Source: Chitinophagales bacterium
GTDB taxonomy: Bacteria; Bacteroidota; Bacteroidia; Chitinophagales; Saprospiraceae
Reading direction: 5' to 3'
NCBI GenBank assembly: GCA_013298955.1
Contig: JAAFJT010000019.1
Span: 1-58,645, forward strand
DNA length: 58,645 nucleotides
A model generated the notes under the pieces. That model made no database searches. It saw only the letters and a program-made list of their open reading frames with translations, and was not told the DNA's origin. Below are positions 1 through 8,513 of this stretch, piece by piece; positions within the stretch are counted from its first letter, which is position 1, and every line of letters starts with the position of its first letter. The position numbers and the translations under genes are program-made.

Positions 1-396
1 AAATCCGCAAAATCTGCGTCATCCGCGTTTCAATTGTACCATTGGATACTAATTGGAACGCGGATGACGCGGATTAGGCAGATTTTCACGGATTTTTTGT
101 TTTTATAAAATAAAAAATCCGTGAAATCTGCGTCATCCGCGTTTCAATTGTACCATTGGATACTAATTGGAACGCGGATGACGCGGATTAGGCAGATTTT
201 CACGGATTTTTTGTTTTTATAAAAAATCCGTGAAAATCCGCAAAATCTGCGTCATCCGCGTTTCAATTGTACCATTGGATACTAATTGGAACGCGGATGA
301 CGCGGATTAGGCAGATTTTCACGGATTTTTTGTTTTTATAAAATAAAAAATCCGTGAAAATCCGTCCTATCTGCGTCATCCGCGTTCCAATTATAC
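1..396. repeat. Tandem array of family-A inverted repeats
   Basis: At least three copies of one palindromic unit lie head to tail. The junction CAATTGTACCATTGGATAC recurs at about 31, 145 and 264, and a variant right end (CCAATTATACC) closes the array near 387, so the period is about 114-124 bp. Each unit folds as GGAACGCGGATGACGCGG ... TCCGCGTTTC around a CACGGATTTTTT / AAAAAATCCGTG core. The array continues past the left edge of the window. No coding potential is seen. It lies directly downstream of secG, which is transcribed leftward, so it may double as a 3' structure. Confidence 0.9.
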
Positions 397-408
397 CATA
401 AATCGAAA

Positions 409-672
409 TTAGCGAGATTGCAAATCAGGCAATACGGCTCCACTGCTTTGAGAAATCGCAAAGTAGGACATAACGCACAAAACAATCAACGCGGCAGCTA
501 ATGCCCAAGTTGCTTTTTCAATAAAGTCGGCAGATTTTGCCGCACCAAACATTTGATTCGCGCCAGAACCATACGTCGAATCGATACCGCCGCCTTTTGG
601 ATTTTGAATCAAAACGGCTGTTATCAACAAAAGGGCAATGATGCCAATCAAAATAGTAATCGCTGTTAACAT
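409..672 (-). CDS. secG: SecG, preprotein translocase subunit
   Basis: 87 residues. SecG is the small auxiliary subunit of the SecYEG channel in the inner membrane and assists SecA-driven export. Two hydrophobic segments (about residues 4-23 and 55-72) flank the family hallmark loop QNPKGGG followed by a GANQMFG stretch, as in Bacteroidota SecG. The C-terminus is short and polar. It is the last gene of a minus-strand cluster after the lptE-like gene and the TPR-tailed gene, an arrangement common in this phylum. The start is the ATG 63 bp after the preceding gene. Confidence 0.93.
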   Translation of the reverse strand: MLTAITILIGIIALLLITAVLIQNPKGGGIDSTYGSGANQMFGAAKSADFIEKATWALAAALIVLCVMSYFAISQSSGAVLPDLQSR

Positions 673-735
673 GTATTTTTAATTTTTTATAAACGTAATG
701 ATATGATTTACAATTATTTAAACCTAAAAACGATT

Positions 736-2094
736 TTAATCCTTTTTATATTTCAAACCCTCTTGTAAGAGTTGTATTTTTTGCGCAAAGAAACGATTTT
801 TATCAGGATTTTCCAAACAAAGCAGTTCATACATTTTAATTGCCTCGACAATATTTCCTTGATGCGCTAATAAATCTGCCAACGTTTCCGAAGCAATATC
901 CTCGCGCCGTTTCAAACTTTTTGTAACAGAAGTCGGCAAAGTAGGCAAGCCCTCCTTCTTCTTTTCCTGATTTTTCGTTTTCGCGTGCGACCATTCAGAC
1001 CATTCGACGACTGTTCTTTTTTCGGCTAATTTATCCAAATTATTGGAAATAAGCGTCGGTTTGGGTGGGTTATTATAAACATTTTGTTGATATTGTGCCA
1101 TCCACTCATTGAAATCCACTGGGTCACGCGCTATTAATTTAGGTTGTTTTGTTTTCATATCGGTCTCCTCTATTTTATCTTGTGCGGTTGATTCGGGTTT
1201 TTTAGGAGCAACAATTGTTTTAAATTGTGCAATCAAATCATCAATCGCATCATCTTCCGAAATATTACTTTCGGATAATTCATCATCTTCAAATGATTGA
1301 TTATCAATTTTTTCTGAATTATCAAATGGATTCTCAATCTTATTTTCTATCTTTTTTTCAAAATATCTTTCATTTAAAACAATCGGTGTTTTTTCAATAG
1401 CGGGCAATTCCGCTTCAATCGGAGACCATAAGGATTCCATCTCATCTGCATCATCTCCAAATGGAATTCCTCGCTCAAAAGCCGTCAGATTTTCAAACAA
1501 ATTGTCATCTGAGGGCATTTCAAAAAGCGATTTTAGATGCGTCACATAATCATTCGTCGCTTCAAAAACCAGTTCAGGCACGTTTTTTTCAATCGTTTCG
1601 GTCGGTTCTGAATCTAATAAACTTGAAATTTCAAACAAAAATTCTTGAGATTCGGCGGTCGGCATTTTCCGTTCCAACCAATTTTCTAATTGCAAAGGTT
1701 GCGCGGTCGCTTCTACCGCTTGTTCTTGCGGCACACGAACAGGATGAATTTCAATAAAAATTTCTTCTAATGCCTTGTTATTCAACAAGTTATCAATATT
1801 GCTTAATTCTGTTAATTCCAAAATCGTTTCGGTTTCTTTTTCCAAAACGATGCCTTGATTTTTCAAACGCTTAACGGTTCGATATAAAAAACGGCGGTCT
1901 GTAGCATAAACAGCTGCTTTTTGCAAATCATGGTCTAAATTCGCATGATTTTCCAATTGACTTTTTTTCAACAACAACATCCTAAAATTTTGACAAAACG
2001 GATATTGTATCACCAAAGATTGCAATTCTTGGTAACTCAATTGGTGTAAATACGATTCGTCTTGAAGGTAGGAAGTAAATTGCGCGGGAGTCAT
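736..2094 (-). CDS. Bacteroidota-type protein with C-terminal TPR-like repeat
   Basis: 452 residues with no enzyme motif recognised. The first about 100 residues are a helical domain (LSYQELQSLVIQYPFCQNFR), the middle (about 110-340) is acidic, low-complexity and probably disordered, and the last 60 residues (ETLADLLAHQGNIVEAIKMY, then YELLCLENPDK) form one tetratricopeptide-like hairpin pair. No signal peptide or membrane segment is seen, so it is probably cytoplasmic. It sits between lptE and secG with only 12 bp to the former, so it is cotranscribed with envelope-biogenesis genes. Proteins of this shape commonly occupy this slot in Bacteroidota, but I know of no assigned function. Confidence 0.8.
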   Translation of the reverse strand: MTPAQFTSYLQDESYLHQLSYQELQSLVIQYPFCQNFRMLLLKKSQLENHANLDHDLQKAAVYATDRRFLYRTVKRLKNQGIVLEKETETILELTELSNIDNLLNNKALEEIFIEIHPVRVPQEQAVEATAQPLQLENWLERKMPTAESQEFLFEISSLLDSEPTETIEKNVPELVFEATNDYVTHLKSLFEMPSDDNLFENLTAFERGIPFGDDADEMESLWSPIEAELPAIEKTPIVLNERYFEKKIENKIENPFDNSEKIDNQSFEDDELSESNISEDDAIDDLIAQFKTIVAPKKPESTAQDKIEETDMKTKQPKLIARDPVDFNEWMAQYQQNVYNNPPKPTLISNNLDKLAEKRTVVEWSEWSHAKTKNQEKKKEGLPTLPTSVTKSLKRREDIASETLADLLAHQGNIVEAIKMYELLCLENPDKNRFFAQKIQLLQEGLKYKKD

Positions 2095-2106
2095 ATATGA
2101 ATTTAT

Positions 2107-2622
2107 TTACCAGTTTTCAGTAAACGCTTTATTAAAAATATCTTGTACAATCTTGTCGCTAATTTCCTTAATCAATTGATCTTGAACGGTTAACAAACTT
2201 CGAGAACCATCAAAATTGCTTTGAAATCCGAAAGCCTGTTTCCAACCGCCCTTTTCATTTTTGGTATTGACCAACTCTACACTGACGGTGATTTTCAATT
2301 GATTGAACGGAGCCGCTACCCCCGGTTGAGGCGCAACCGCAATCACCGAATACTCGTCAACACTGCCCGTAAAGGTCAAATCGCTTTCCGAATTACTCAT
2401 TTGTAGGCGCGTATTGTTGCGCACTTTTTCCCGCAATTTCTCCGAAAACGTTAATTGAATCGTCGGCGGCGCGGAAGGCACATTATTTCCAAATAGATTG
2501 ACACTAAATGTTTTAACATCACTGTCAATCGACACCCCTTTGAACGAATAACATTGAAAAAAAACACCCGCAAGAATCATCCCACAAATGCCCCATTTTT
2601 TTATATCAAAAATTTTAACCAT
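2107..2622 (-). CDS. lptE: LptE-like LPS-assembly lipoprotein
   Basis: 171 residues. LptE plugs the LptD barrel that inserts lipopolysaccharide into the outer leaflet. The N-terminus is a signal segment ending at a lipobox-like Cys (VFFQC), followed by the C-x-SFKGVSI pattern typical of Bacteroidota LptE. Then come alternating beta strands (LTFTGSVDEYSV, QLKITVSVEL) and a C-terminal amphipathic helix (QLIKEISDKIVQDIFNKAF). It is first in the lptE / TPR protein / secG cluster. The gene is preceded by a 221-bp palindrome that separates it from the upstream membrane protein. Assignment to LptE rests on this pattern and synteny. Confidence 0.8.
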   Translation of the reverse strand: MVKIFDIKKWGICGMILAGVFFQCYSFKGVSIDSDVKTFSVNLFGNNVPSAPPTIQLTFSEKLREKVRNNTRLQMSNSESDLTFTGSVDEYSVIAVAPQPGVAAPFNQLKITVSVELVNTKNEKGGWKQAFGFQSNFDGSRSLLTVQDQLIKEISDKIVQDIFNKAFTENW

Positions 2623-2640
2623 TGTTTTTTGATTTTACAC

Positions 2641-2861
2641 ACTTGGTTTTCGCTGAATTTTTTTTTGTAAAAACTTTCGCAAAGTATCTTTTTTGACAAA
2701 ATTTGTTTTAAAAATATCAAAATTGAATTTTCAAAAGGGAAAAATTTTCAATTTTTCCCTTTTGAAAATTCAATTTTGATATTTTTAAAACAAATTTTGT
2801 CAAAAAAGATACTTTGCGAAAGTTATGCGTTTTATCGAAAAAATTTCAGCGAAAACCAAGT
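2641..2861. repeat. Long palindrome, family C, copy 1
   Basis: A near-perfect inverted repeat. The outer arms are ACTTGGTTTTCGCTGAA and TTCAGCGAAAACCAAGT. The inner arms, of about 75 bp each, run from CTTTCGCAAAGTATC through CAAAAGGGAAAAATT and back with almost no mismatch. The flanks are TACAC on the left and ACAC on the right, possibly a short target duplication. A second, diverged copy lies at 31391-31573. Open frames that cross it are shadows of the repeat. Confidence 0.93.
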
Positions 2862-2890
2862 ACACATGGATTCGATTTTTCTGAATCAAC

Positions 2891-3343
2891 TCAAATTGCC
2901 TGTAAATTATTGTCTTTTCGGAACAAATCTCGTGCAGTTGCGCCTAACATCGTCGCAAAACCGCCTAAAATGCCTCCTAACAAACCAGTTACAAACACCA
3001 ATTGCATGCCCGAAACCGCGCCGCCCAACAATTGACTGATTCTGCCAGACAGGAGACCCACATTAGCATTGTTCAAAAAGCCCGCATAAGTCATCCAAAG
3101 TAAGCTCATCGCAGCCAGCCCATACGCGTAACTTTGCGCAGGAGTCTGTCCAATCGCCGCGCCCACCACCGCGCAAACAGGCACAAACGCCCACCAACTG
3201 CCCGAAACAAACGAAATCAAGACGCTGCCAACGATAACCGCTATCGCGCCCGTTCCCAAACTCAACAATTTTGCCTTAAAAGCAGCCGCTTGAGCTTGCG
3301 CATCGCCTACTTGATTTTGAACCGATTTTAATTTATCAAACAT
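2891..3343 (-). CDS. Hypothetical integral membrane protein
   Basis: 150 residues, family not recognised. After a short amphipathic N-terminus (MFDKLKSVQNQVGDAQAQAA) there are about four transmembrane segments rich in Gly, Ala and Val (about 30-50, 52-68, 72-90 and 105-135) and a short charged tail. The GxxxG-like spacing (LLGGAVSG, GLLGGILGG) suggests tight helix packing. It is transcribed leftward, just upstream of the family-C palindrome and divergent from miaB. Hydrophobicity and good codon structure support a real gene; no role can be given. Confidence 0.7.
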   Translation of the reverse strand: MFDKLKSVQNQVGDAQAQAAAFKAKLLSLGTGAIAVIVGSVLISFVSGSWWAFVPVCAVVGAAIGQTPAQSYAYGLAAMSLLWMTYAGFLNNANVGLLSGRISQLLGGAVSGMQLVFVTGLLGGILGGFATMLGATARDLFRKDNNLQAI

Positions 3344-3445
3344 TTTTTTTCAATTTTTAGAATGCAAATAAACGTTAATTTCGACAAAGATAAAAAGATT
3401 GCCATCGATTCTCCTAAAAACGGGCATAATCTTTTCAAAAAGTTG

Positions 3446-3453
3446 TATCTTTG
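3446..3453 (+). promoter_or_regulatory. -7 box of the miaB promoter
   Basis: TATCTTTG matches the Bacteroidota consensus TAnnTTTG exactly. It implies transcription from about 3459-3462. That excludes the upstream in-frame TTG at 3463 as a useful start and favours the ATG at 3496. Confidence 0.65.
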
Positions 3454-3495
3454 CAAACTTAATTGTATTTTTTTAAATATATCAACCATTCGGAA

Positions 3496-4935
3496 ATGTT
3501 GTACAATGACAATCCTACGCTGCTTGGCGTGCAAAAAACGATAGACGAAAAGCGTCAAGGCGAAGTCTTATTCAAGGCGGCGCAGGAGACCGAAGCGAAA
3601 GATGGCAACAAAAAGTTTTATATTGAAAGCTATGGTTGTCAGATGAATTTCAGCGATTCTGAAATTGTTGCCTCTATCTTGGGCGACAACGGTTTCAGCC
3701 CTACGCGCAACCCTGAAATTGCGGATTTGATACTCATCAATACGTGTTCTATCCGTGAAAAAGCGGAAGAAACCGTCCGAAAACGCCTTAAAATCTTTGA
3801 ATCGTATAAAAAACAACGACAAGGTATGTTGGTTGGCGTGTTAGGCTGCATGGCGGAACGCTTGAAATCGAAGTTTTTGGAAGAGGAAAAATTGGTTGAT
3901 ATGGTGGTTGGGCCCGACTCGTATAGAGATTTGCCGAATTTGATTGCGGGCGCGGAAGAGGGCGAAAAGGGGGTGAATGTGTATTTGAGTCGAGAAGAGA
4001 CGTATGCCGACATCAATCCAGTGCGTTTGGACACGAATGGCGTGACGGCGTTTATCAGTATTATGCGCGGTTGTGATAATATGTGTTCGTTTTGTGTTGT
4101 GCCGTTTACACGCGGGCGTGAGCGGAGTCGCGATTTGTTTAGTATTGTGGCAGAAGCAAAAGAATTGTTTGAAAAAGGCTATCGGGAAGTGACTTTATTG
4201 GGTCAAAATGTGGATAGTTACAAGTGGGAAAATCCAGAATCGAAACAAATTGTTACATTTGACCAGCTTTTGGAACAAGTGGCGCAAATTAATGCTGATT
4301 TGCGGGTGCGATTTTCGACTTCACATCCAAAAGATATTACAGATGAAGTGTTGTTTACGATGGCAAAACATGAAAATATTTGCAAATATATTCACTTGCC
4401 TGTTCAAAGTGGGAATAGTCGCATTTTGAAATTGATGAATCGGACTTATGATAGAGATTGGTATATGAATAAAGTGCGGCGCATCTATGAAATCATGCCA
4501 GATTGTGCCATTTCGAGCGATATGATTACAGGTTTTTGCACCGAAACAGAGGAGGAACATACCGAAACATTGACGATGATGGAGTTTGCAAAATATTCTA
4601 TGTCGTATATGTTTTTCTACTCGGAGCGTCCCGGTACATTGGCGGCGCGTAAATATAAAGACGATATTCCAGAAGAAATCAAAAAACGGCGTTTGAATGA
4701 AATTGTGCGGCTTCAAAATCATATATCCTTGCAACACAATAAGAAAGATATTGGAAAAACATTTAGAGTGTTGATTGAAGGCGATAGCAAAAAAAGCGAT
4801 AAAGATTTTAAAGGACGCAATACGCAAAATAAAATGCTTGTTTTTCCTAAAAAAGAAGGTTTAAAACAAGGTGATTACGTAACCGTAACGGTGCATGAGG
4901 TAACCAGTGCGACTTTAATGGGAACGGTAGTGTGA
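3496..4935 (+). CDS. miaB: tRNA-2-methylthio-N6-dimethylallyladenosine synthase MiaB
   Basis: 479 residues from the chosen ATG. MiaB is a radical-SAM enzyme that adds a methylthio group to i6A37 of tRNAs reading UNN codons. The N-terminal UPF0004 domain carries the three cluster cysteines (YGCQMNF, NTCSIRE, LGCMAE). The radical-SAM motif [10 protein letters not shown] gives Cys193, Cys197 and Cys200. A TRAM domain closes the protein ([19 protein letters not shown]). Length and motif order are normal for the family. A TTG 33 bp upstream keeps the frame but lies on the predicted transcription start. The stop codon is followed immediately by a family-A palindrome. Confidence 0.96.
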   Translation: MLYNDNPTLLGVQKTIDEKRQGEVLFKAAQETEAKDGNKKFYIESYGCQMNFSDSEIVASILGDNGFSPTRNPEIADLILINTCSIREKAEETVRKRLKIFESYKKQRQGMLVGVLGCMAERLKSKFLEEEKLVDMVVGPDSYRDLPNLIAGAEEGEKGVNVYLSREETYADINPVRLDTNGVTAFISIMRGCDNMCSFCVVPFTRGRERSRDLFSIVAEAKELFEKGYREVTLLGQNVDSYKWENPESKQIVTFDQLLEQVAQINADLRVRFSTSHPKDITDEVLFTMAKHENICKYIHLPVQSGNSRILKLMNRTYDRDWYMNKVRRIYEIMPDCAISSDMITGFCTETEEEHTETLTMMEFAKYSMSYMFFYSERPGTLAARKYKDDIPEEIKKRRLNEIVRLQNHISLQHNKKDIGKTFRVLIEGDSKKSDKDFKGRNTQNKMLVFPKKEGLKQGDYVTVTVHEVTSATLMGTVV

Positions 4936-5280
4936 TACAATTGGAACACGGATGACGCGGATTGGGCGGATTTGCGCGGATTTTTTTATTGTTATGCAAA
5001 TTTATAATTCGTTTAAATCAATAAAAAACCTAAGTTGCGCGGTAAGGTTTGAATTAGGATTGATGGGATTTTTAAGATTCCATTGGGATTGATTTGTAGG
5101 ATTTTTTAGGATGAAATCCTAAAAAATCCTACAAATCAATCCCAATGGAATCCAAATCATCCTAAAAATCCTAATTCAAACCCTACCGCGCAACTTGGGT
5201 TAAAAATATATAAAATTTTGTATCACAATAAAAAATCCGCGCAAATCCGCCCAATCCGCGTCATCCGTGTTCCAATTGTA
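4936..5280. repeat. Triple-nested palindrome A(M(B))
   Basis: Fills the miaB to 5.3-kb gap. Outer family-A arms run TACAATTGGAACACGG ... CCGTGTTCCAATTGTA. Inside them are family-M arms (CTAAGTTGCGCGGTA at about 5030 / TACCGCGCAACTTGGG at about 5183-5203). Inside those are family-B arms (GTTTGAATTAGGAT / ATCCTAATTCAAAC), which close on AGGATTTTTTAGGATGAAATC. The outer repeat starts at the base after the miaB stop codon. Confidence 0.9.
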
Positions 5281-5333
5281 TGGCAAAAGTACCCTATAAA
5301 AGCAATCTATTATTTTAAAATAATTCGTTTTAA

Positions 5334-7586
5334 GTGAAAAACAAATACGCCCTTTACGCTGCTGTTTTGTCGGTTGCTTTACTTTTTTTTTGGTTAAAAT
5401 TTGGATGGATTGCGTTAGATGTGACGAATTACGCTTGGTTGATGACCTTGAGTTTCGATACGCCGACTGAATTTTTATCATGGGAATTTTATCGCGCTTC
5501 GCCGCCTGCTTTTCCAATCGGGCGCATCGAAGGATACGAATATCCGACCGTCACAGGCATTGGTTTGACGGGTGCGATTCCATTATTAGCCATTCCATTG
5601 AAATTTATTTCAAATCTATTACCCGTTCATTTTCAACACTTTGGATGGTGGTTGCTGTCGTGTTACCTCTTGCAAGGCTATTTTGCGATTCGATTACTGC
5701 GGGCAGTGGGTTTGAAAGATTTTTGGGAATTGTTCTTGGGGTCGATTTTTTTATTGATGAGTACGGTCTTACTGTATCGTTCTGGGCATATCAATCTTTG
5801 TACGCAATGGCTGATTTTATGGTCTTTTTGGCTTTATTATGTTGACTTACCCATTCTTTATAAATTTAAACAATCTTTATATATTGTTGCTATTACCGCT
5901 TTGGTGCATCAATATTTATTGCTGATGATGTTCGGATTAATGTTCGCCGTTTCGTTGCATTCATTGCATGAGCGACTGAAATGGTGGCAAATGTTGCTCT
6001 GGAATGGCGCAAATGTATTGTTGGCAATGTCGATTTGGTACGTCATAGGCAATTTTATTGTGCCAACGGATTCGGTTCGAGCTGCTGGATTTGGACATTA
6101 TTCGGCGAATTTGAATGCTTTTTTCAATGCAACCGATATGGGAAAATTATTCAAAGGCTTGCCAAGAGGCGAAGGACAATATGAAGGTGCAGCATATTTA
6201 GGAATCAGTGTTTTTATTTTAATTATTTTATTCATTGTAAATCAATGTTTTGAATTAGGATTTTTAGGATTATTGAGATTTTGTAGGATTCATTTTATGA
6301 AATTTCAATTCAATAAGCCAACAGAATTAATCCTACAAAATCCCAACAATCCTACAAATCCTAATTCAAACCTGCTTCCACAACGGGATAGCTATTTGGT
6401 GGCAGTAGCAATCTTATTTGCTTTATTTGCGTGTAGCAATCTTGGTTTTTGGGGAAAAACCGAAATTTGGAAAATCAAGATTTTTCCGCAAACGACTTTA
6501 GGTTTTATTTGTGATGCGTTTCGGTCTTCTGGGCGATTCATTTGGGTTTCATACTATTTAATTGTATTATTTGTAATTCGTTGGTTTTTAAATCAAAAAC
6601 ACGTTTTTTCTACTTATAAATATCCGATTATAACGACTTTACTGGTTTTGCAAATCTATGATTTGAGTCCATTATTCAAACGAGAAAACCTTGCATCCAC
6701 CTATACGCCGCCTTTCAATAAGGCAATTTGGAATGATTTGACCCAAAATGTCGATAGATTGGTGCTGTATCCGCCGTATAGTTGGACGTATCAACATTAT
6801 TTGGATTATATTCCTTTTTCATTGTTGGCGGTTGAAAATCATAAACCGATTACAACAGGTTATTTAGCGCGTAGTTTGCAAGGTTTGAAAGATAAATTTA
6901 CCAATCATTTGAATGAAAATTTGTCAAAAGGTGAGTGGGATGGAACGGATAAATCATTGATTATCACAGGTTTAGCCTTTCAACCGTATGTAGAAAAATT
7001 GCAACAAACGGGAAAAGGAGCGTTTTTTATATTAGACAATTATCTTTTGATTGCGCCGACACATCACCAAGATTTGCTTCAAAAAATAGCGGCACATCCC
7101 GAAATTAAACCATTTCATATTGAAACGGAATCCATACAAGATTTTTTAAATAGAAATGCCAAAAATACGGTTCTCGCCGCGATTCGAGATGAAGGCACGA
7201 AAAACCTTTGCGTTGAAGCAAAACAATATTTGGGTAAAATGGGTTCTAATATTCAAAAATTGGGTTTTCGCGGTTCGTATTTGGCAATATTCCATCAAAA
7301 TCAATTGATTTTTGAACAATTGGATGATAAAAATTTATTAAAACGAAGTTTCAAAAAAGGTGAATCTTTAAAATCATTGCATTTTTTAGCGAATGTTGAA
7401 ATGGAATCCGCAGGCGCGGAATCGGGCAATATTGCTAAAATTCAAGTTGGCACAACCGTTGAAAAAAATGAAGCGAAAAATACACGCGGCATTAATTTCG
7501 TCGTTTTAGACCCCAATTTTAAAGTCATTGAAACAACTTGTTTTGATACTTTTGAAAATTGTTATATCGTCAAAAAATCGGAATGA
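5334..7586 (+). CDS. Polytopic membrane protein, DUF6311-like (possible glycosyltransferase-C fold)
   Basis: 750 residues starting at GTG; no better ATG lies near the hydrophobic N-terminus. There are about ten transmembrane segments in residues 5-460 (for example ALYAAVLSVALLFFWL and YIVAITALVHQYLLLMMFGL), then a soluble C-terminal domain of about 290 residues. Large periplasmic loops (AWLMTLSFDTPTEFLSWEFY, FPIGRIEGYEYPTVTG) resemble DUF6311/GT-C-type membrane enzymes; the substrate is unknown. Residues about 305-346 are encoded by a family-B palindrome (6247-6371) that lies between two membrane helices and keeps the frame open. The gene stands alone between repeats. Confidence 0.8.
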   Translation: MKNKYALYAAVLSVALLFFWLKFGWIALDVTNYAWLMTLSFDTPTEFLSWEFYRASPPAFPIGRIEGYEYPTVTGIGLTGAIPLLAIPLKFISNLLPVHFQHFGWWLLSCYLLQGYFAIRLLRAVGLKDFWELFLGSIFLLMSTVLLYRSGHINLCTQWLILWSFWLYYVDLPILYKFKQSLYIVAITALVHQYLLLMMFGLMFAVSLHSLHERLKWWQMLLWNGANVLLAMSIWYVIGNFIVPTDSVRAAGFGHYSANLNAFFNATDMGKLFKGLPRGEGQYEGAAYLGISVFILIILFIVNQCFELGFLGLLRFCRIHFMKFQFNKPTELILQNPNNPTNPNSNLLPQRDSYLVAVAILFALFACSNLGFWGKTEIWKIKIFPQTTLGFICDAFRSSGRFIWVSYYLIVLFVIRWFLNQKHVFSTYKYPIITTLLVLQIYDLSPLFKRENLASTYTPPFNKAIWNDLTQNVDRLVLYPPYSWTYQHYLDYIPFSLLAVENHKPITTGYLARSLQGLKDKFTNHLNENLSKGEWDGTDKSLIITGLAFQPYVEKLQQTGKGAFFILDNYLLIAPTHHQDLLQKIAAHPEIKPFHIETESIQDFLNRNAKNTVLAAIRDEGTKNLCVEAKQYLGKMGSNIQKLGFRGSYLAIFHQNQLIFEQLDDKNLLKRSFKKGESLKSLHFLANVEMESAGAESGNIAKIQVGTTVEKNEAKNTRGINFVVLDPNFKVIETTCFDTFENCYIVKKSE
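6247..6371. repeat. Family-B palindrome inside a coding sequence
   Basis: Left arm TTTTGAATTAGGATTTTTAGG and right arm AATCCTACAAATCCTAATTC match the intergenic family-B copies at 5056-5185 and 55911-56032. The copy translates as a low-complexity stretch (ELGFLGLLRF ... NPNNPTNPNSN) within the 750-residue membrane protein without a stop codon. The residues on either side return to normal hydrophobic sequence. Confidence 0.88.
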
Positions 7587-7940
7587 TTTCAAAACGAGCA
7601 AAAATTTATAACTTAACAACTAAAATTGCGTCAATTGTGGTGTTGTTAACAATATTTTATATATACATAATATTCAACTGGCTCTTTTTCAATAAATTAC
7701 GTTTCGATTGTAGATTTTAGTGGTGGACAAGTTGAATTTGTACGAATGTTCTGTGAAATCAAAAAAAAGCATCCGTTCTTCGGCTAAATAAAGGGATGTA
7801 AAATCAATAGATATTGCAGGAATAATTATTTAAAAGAATAAAACAAGTAAAAATGTATTTTATATTGAACAGGAGCAATTAACTTTACAAAAAATTATCA
7901 TTTATAAATTTTGCTAACAGAACTTTAAACTGATACAAAA
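7587..7940. other. AT-rich intergenic stretch with a possible gene remnant
   Basis: 354 bp with no convincing complete gene. On the plus strand from about 7690 to 7779 an open stretch reads as protein-like sequence (VDFSGGQVEFVRMF, then CEIKKKHPFFG) ending at a TAA, but no start is visible and an in-frame stop lies just upstream. It may be a gene fragment in the accessory region. Confidence 0.4.
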
Positions 7941-8513
7941 ATGCTCGGAATTTTAGACTATGAACCAGAGTTATTTGATACTACTGAGACTTTTATAAAC
8001 TCATTTTACGACAAACTTATTAAAACAATCGGTTCGACTTTAGAAGATTATTGGCTCATATGGAAAATAAGAGATAATGAGTGGCTAAGTGATGGTCCAG
8101 TAATTCTAAAAATTAATAATACCCAATTTGAATTTACCGCTTTTCAACTTCAATTCGGTTTAACAATTGACAAAATTGACTTAACGAACAAACTTGATTG
8201 GTATGGATCGGGAGACGAACTCCCATTGATTTGGAACAATAAGAGCAATAAAGGCATTGACAACCTTTTGGGTAGAAAAATCTTAGATGTAAATATCATA
8301 ACTCACAAGTTAGTAATTGACCTAATTAATGGAAAACGTGTAGAAAGTGAATTTATGCTTCATGGAATTGAATTTACTTTTGAAAAGAAAGACATACTTG
8401 ATAAAAATAATTACTTACAAATTTTTAATGCCCTTGATGAAAATGGAATTGAGACATTTGAGTTAGAGAAAGGTGACCAATTACAGAAAGTAAATATTCG
8501 GGATAAATTCTAA
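7941..8513 (+). CDS. Hypothetical protein
   Basis: 190 residues, not recognised. The sequence is soluble, with no signal peptide. It is mixed alpha/beta and acidic, rich in Asn, Ile, Lys and Asp (MLGILDYEPELFDTTETFIN ... GSGDELPLIWNNK). Base composition is more AT-rich than the neighbouring housekeeping genes, and the flanks are repeat-rich and AT-rich, so recent acquisition is plausible. Its size and composition recall orphan immunity-type proteins, but no motif proves this. Confidence 0.65.
   Translation: MLGILDYEPELFDTTETFINSFYDKLIKTIGSTLEDYWLIWKIRDNEWLSDGPVILKINNTQFEFTAFQLQFGLTIDKIDLTNKLDWYGSGDELPLIWNNKSNKGIDNLLGRKILDVNIITHKLVIDLINGKRVESEFMLHGIEFTFEKKDILDKNNYLQIFNALDENGIETFELEKGDQLQKVNIRDKF

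Noticed and set aside
1-396. CRISPR array
   Set aside because: The units are palindromic and variable in spacing with repeat-derived spacers; there are no unique spacers and no cas genes.
2776-3039. Plus-strand ORFs across the family-C palindrome
   Set aside because: They are antisense shadows of the 150-residue membrane protein and the repeat.
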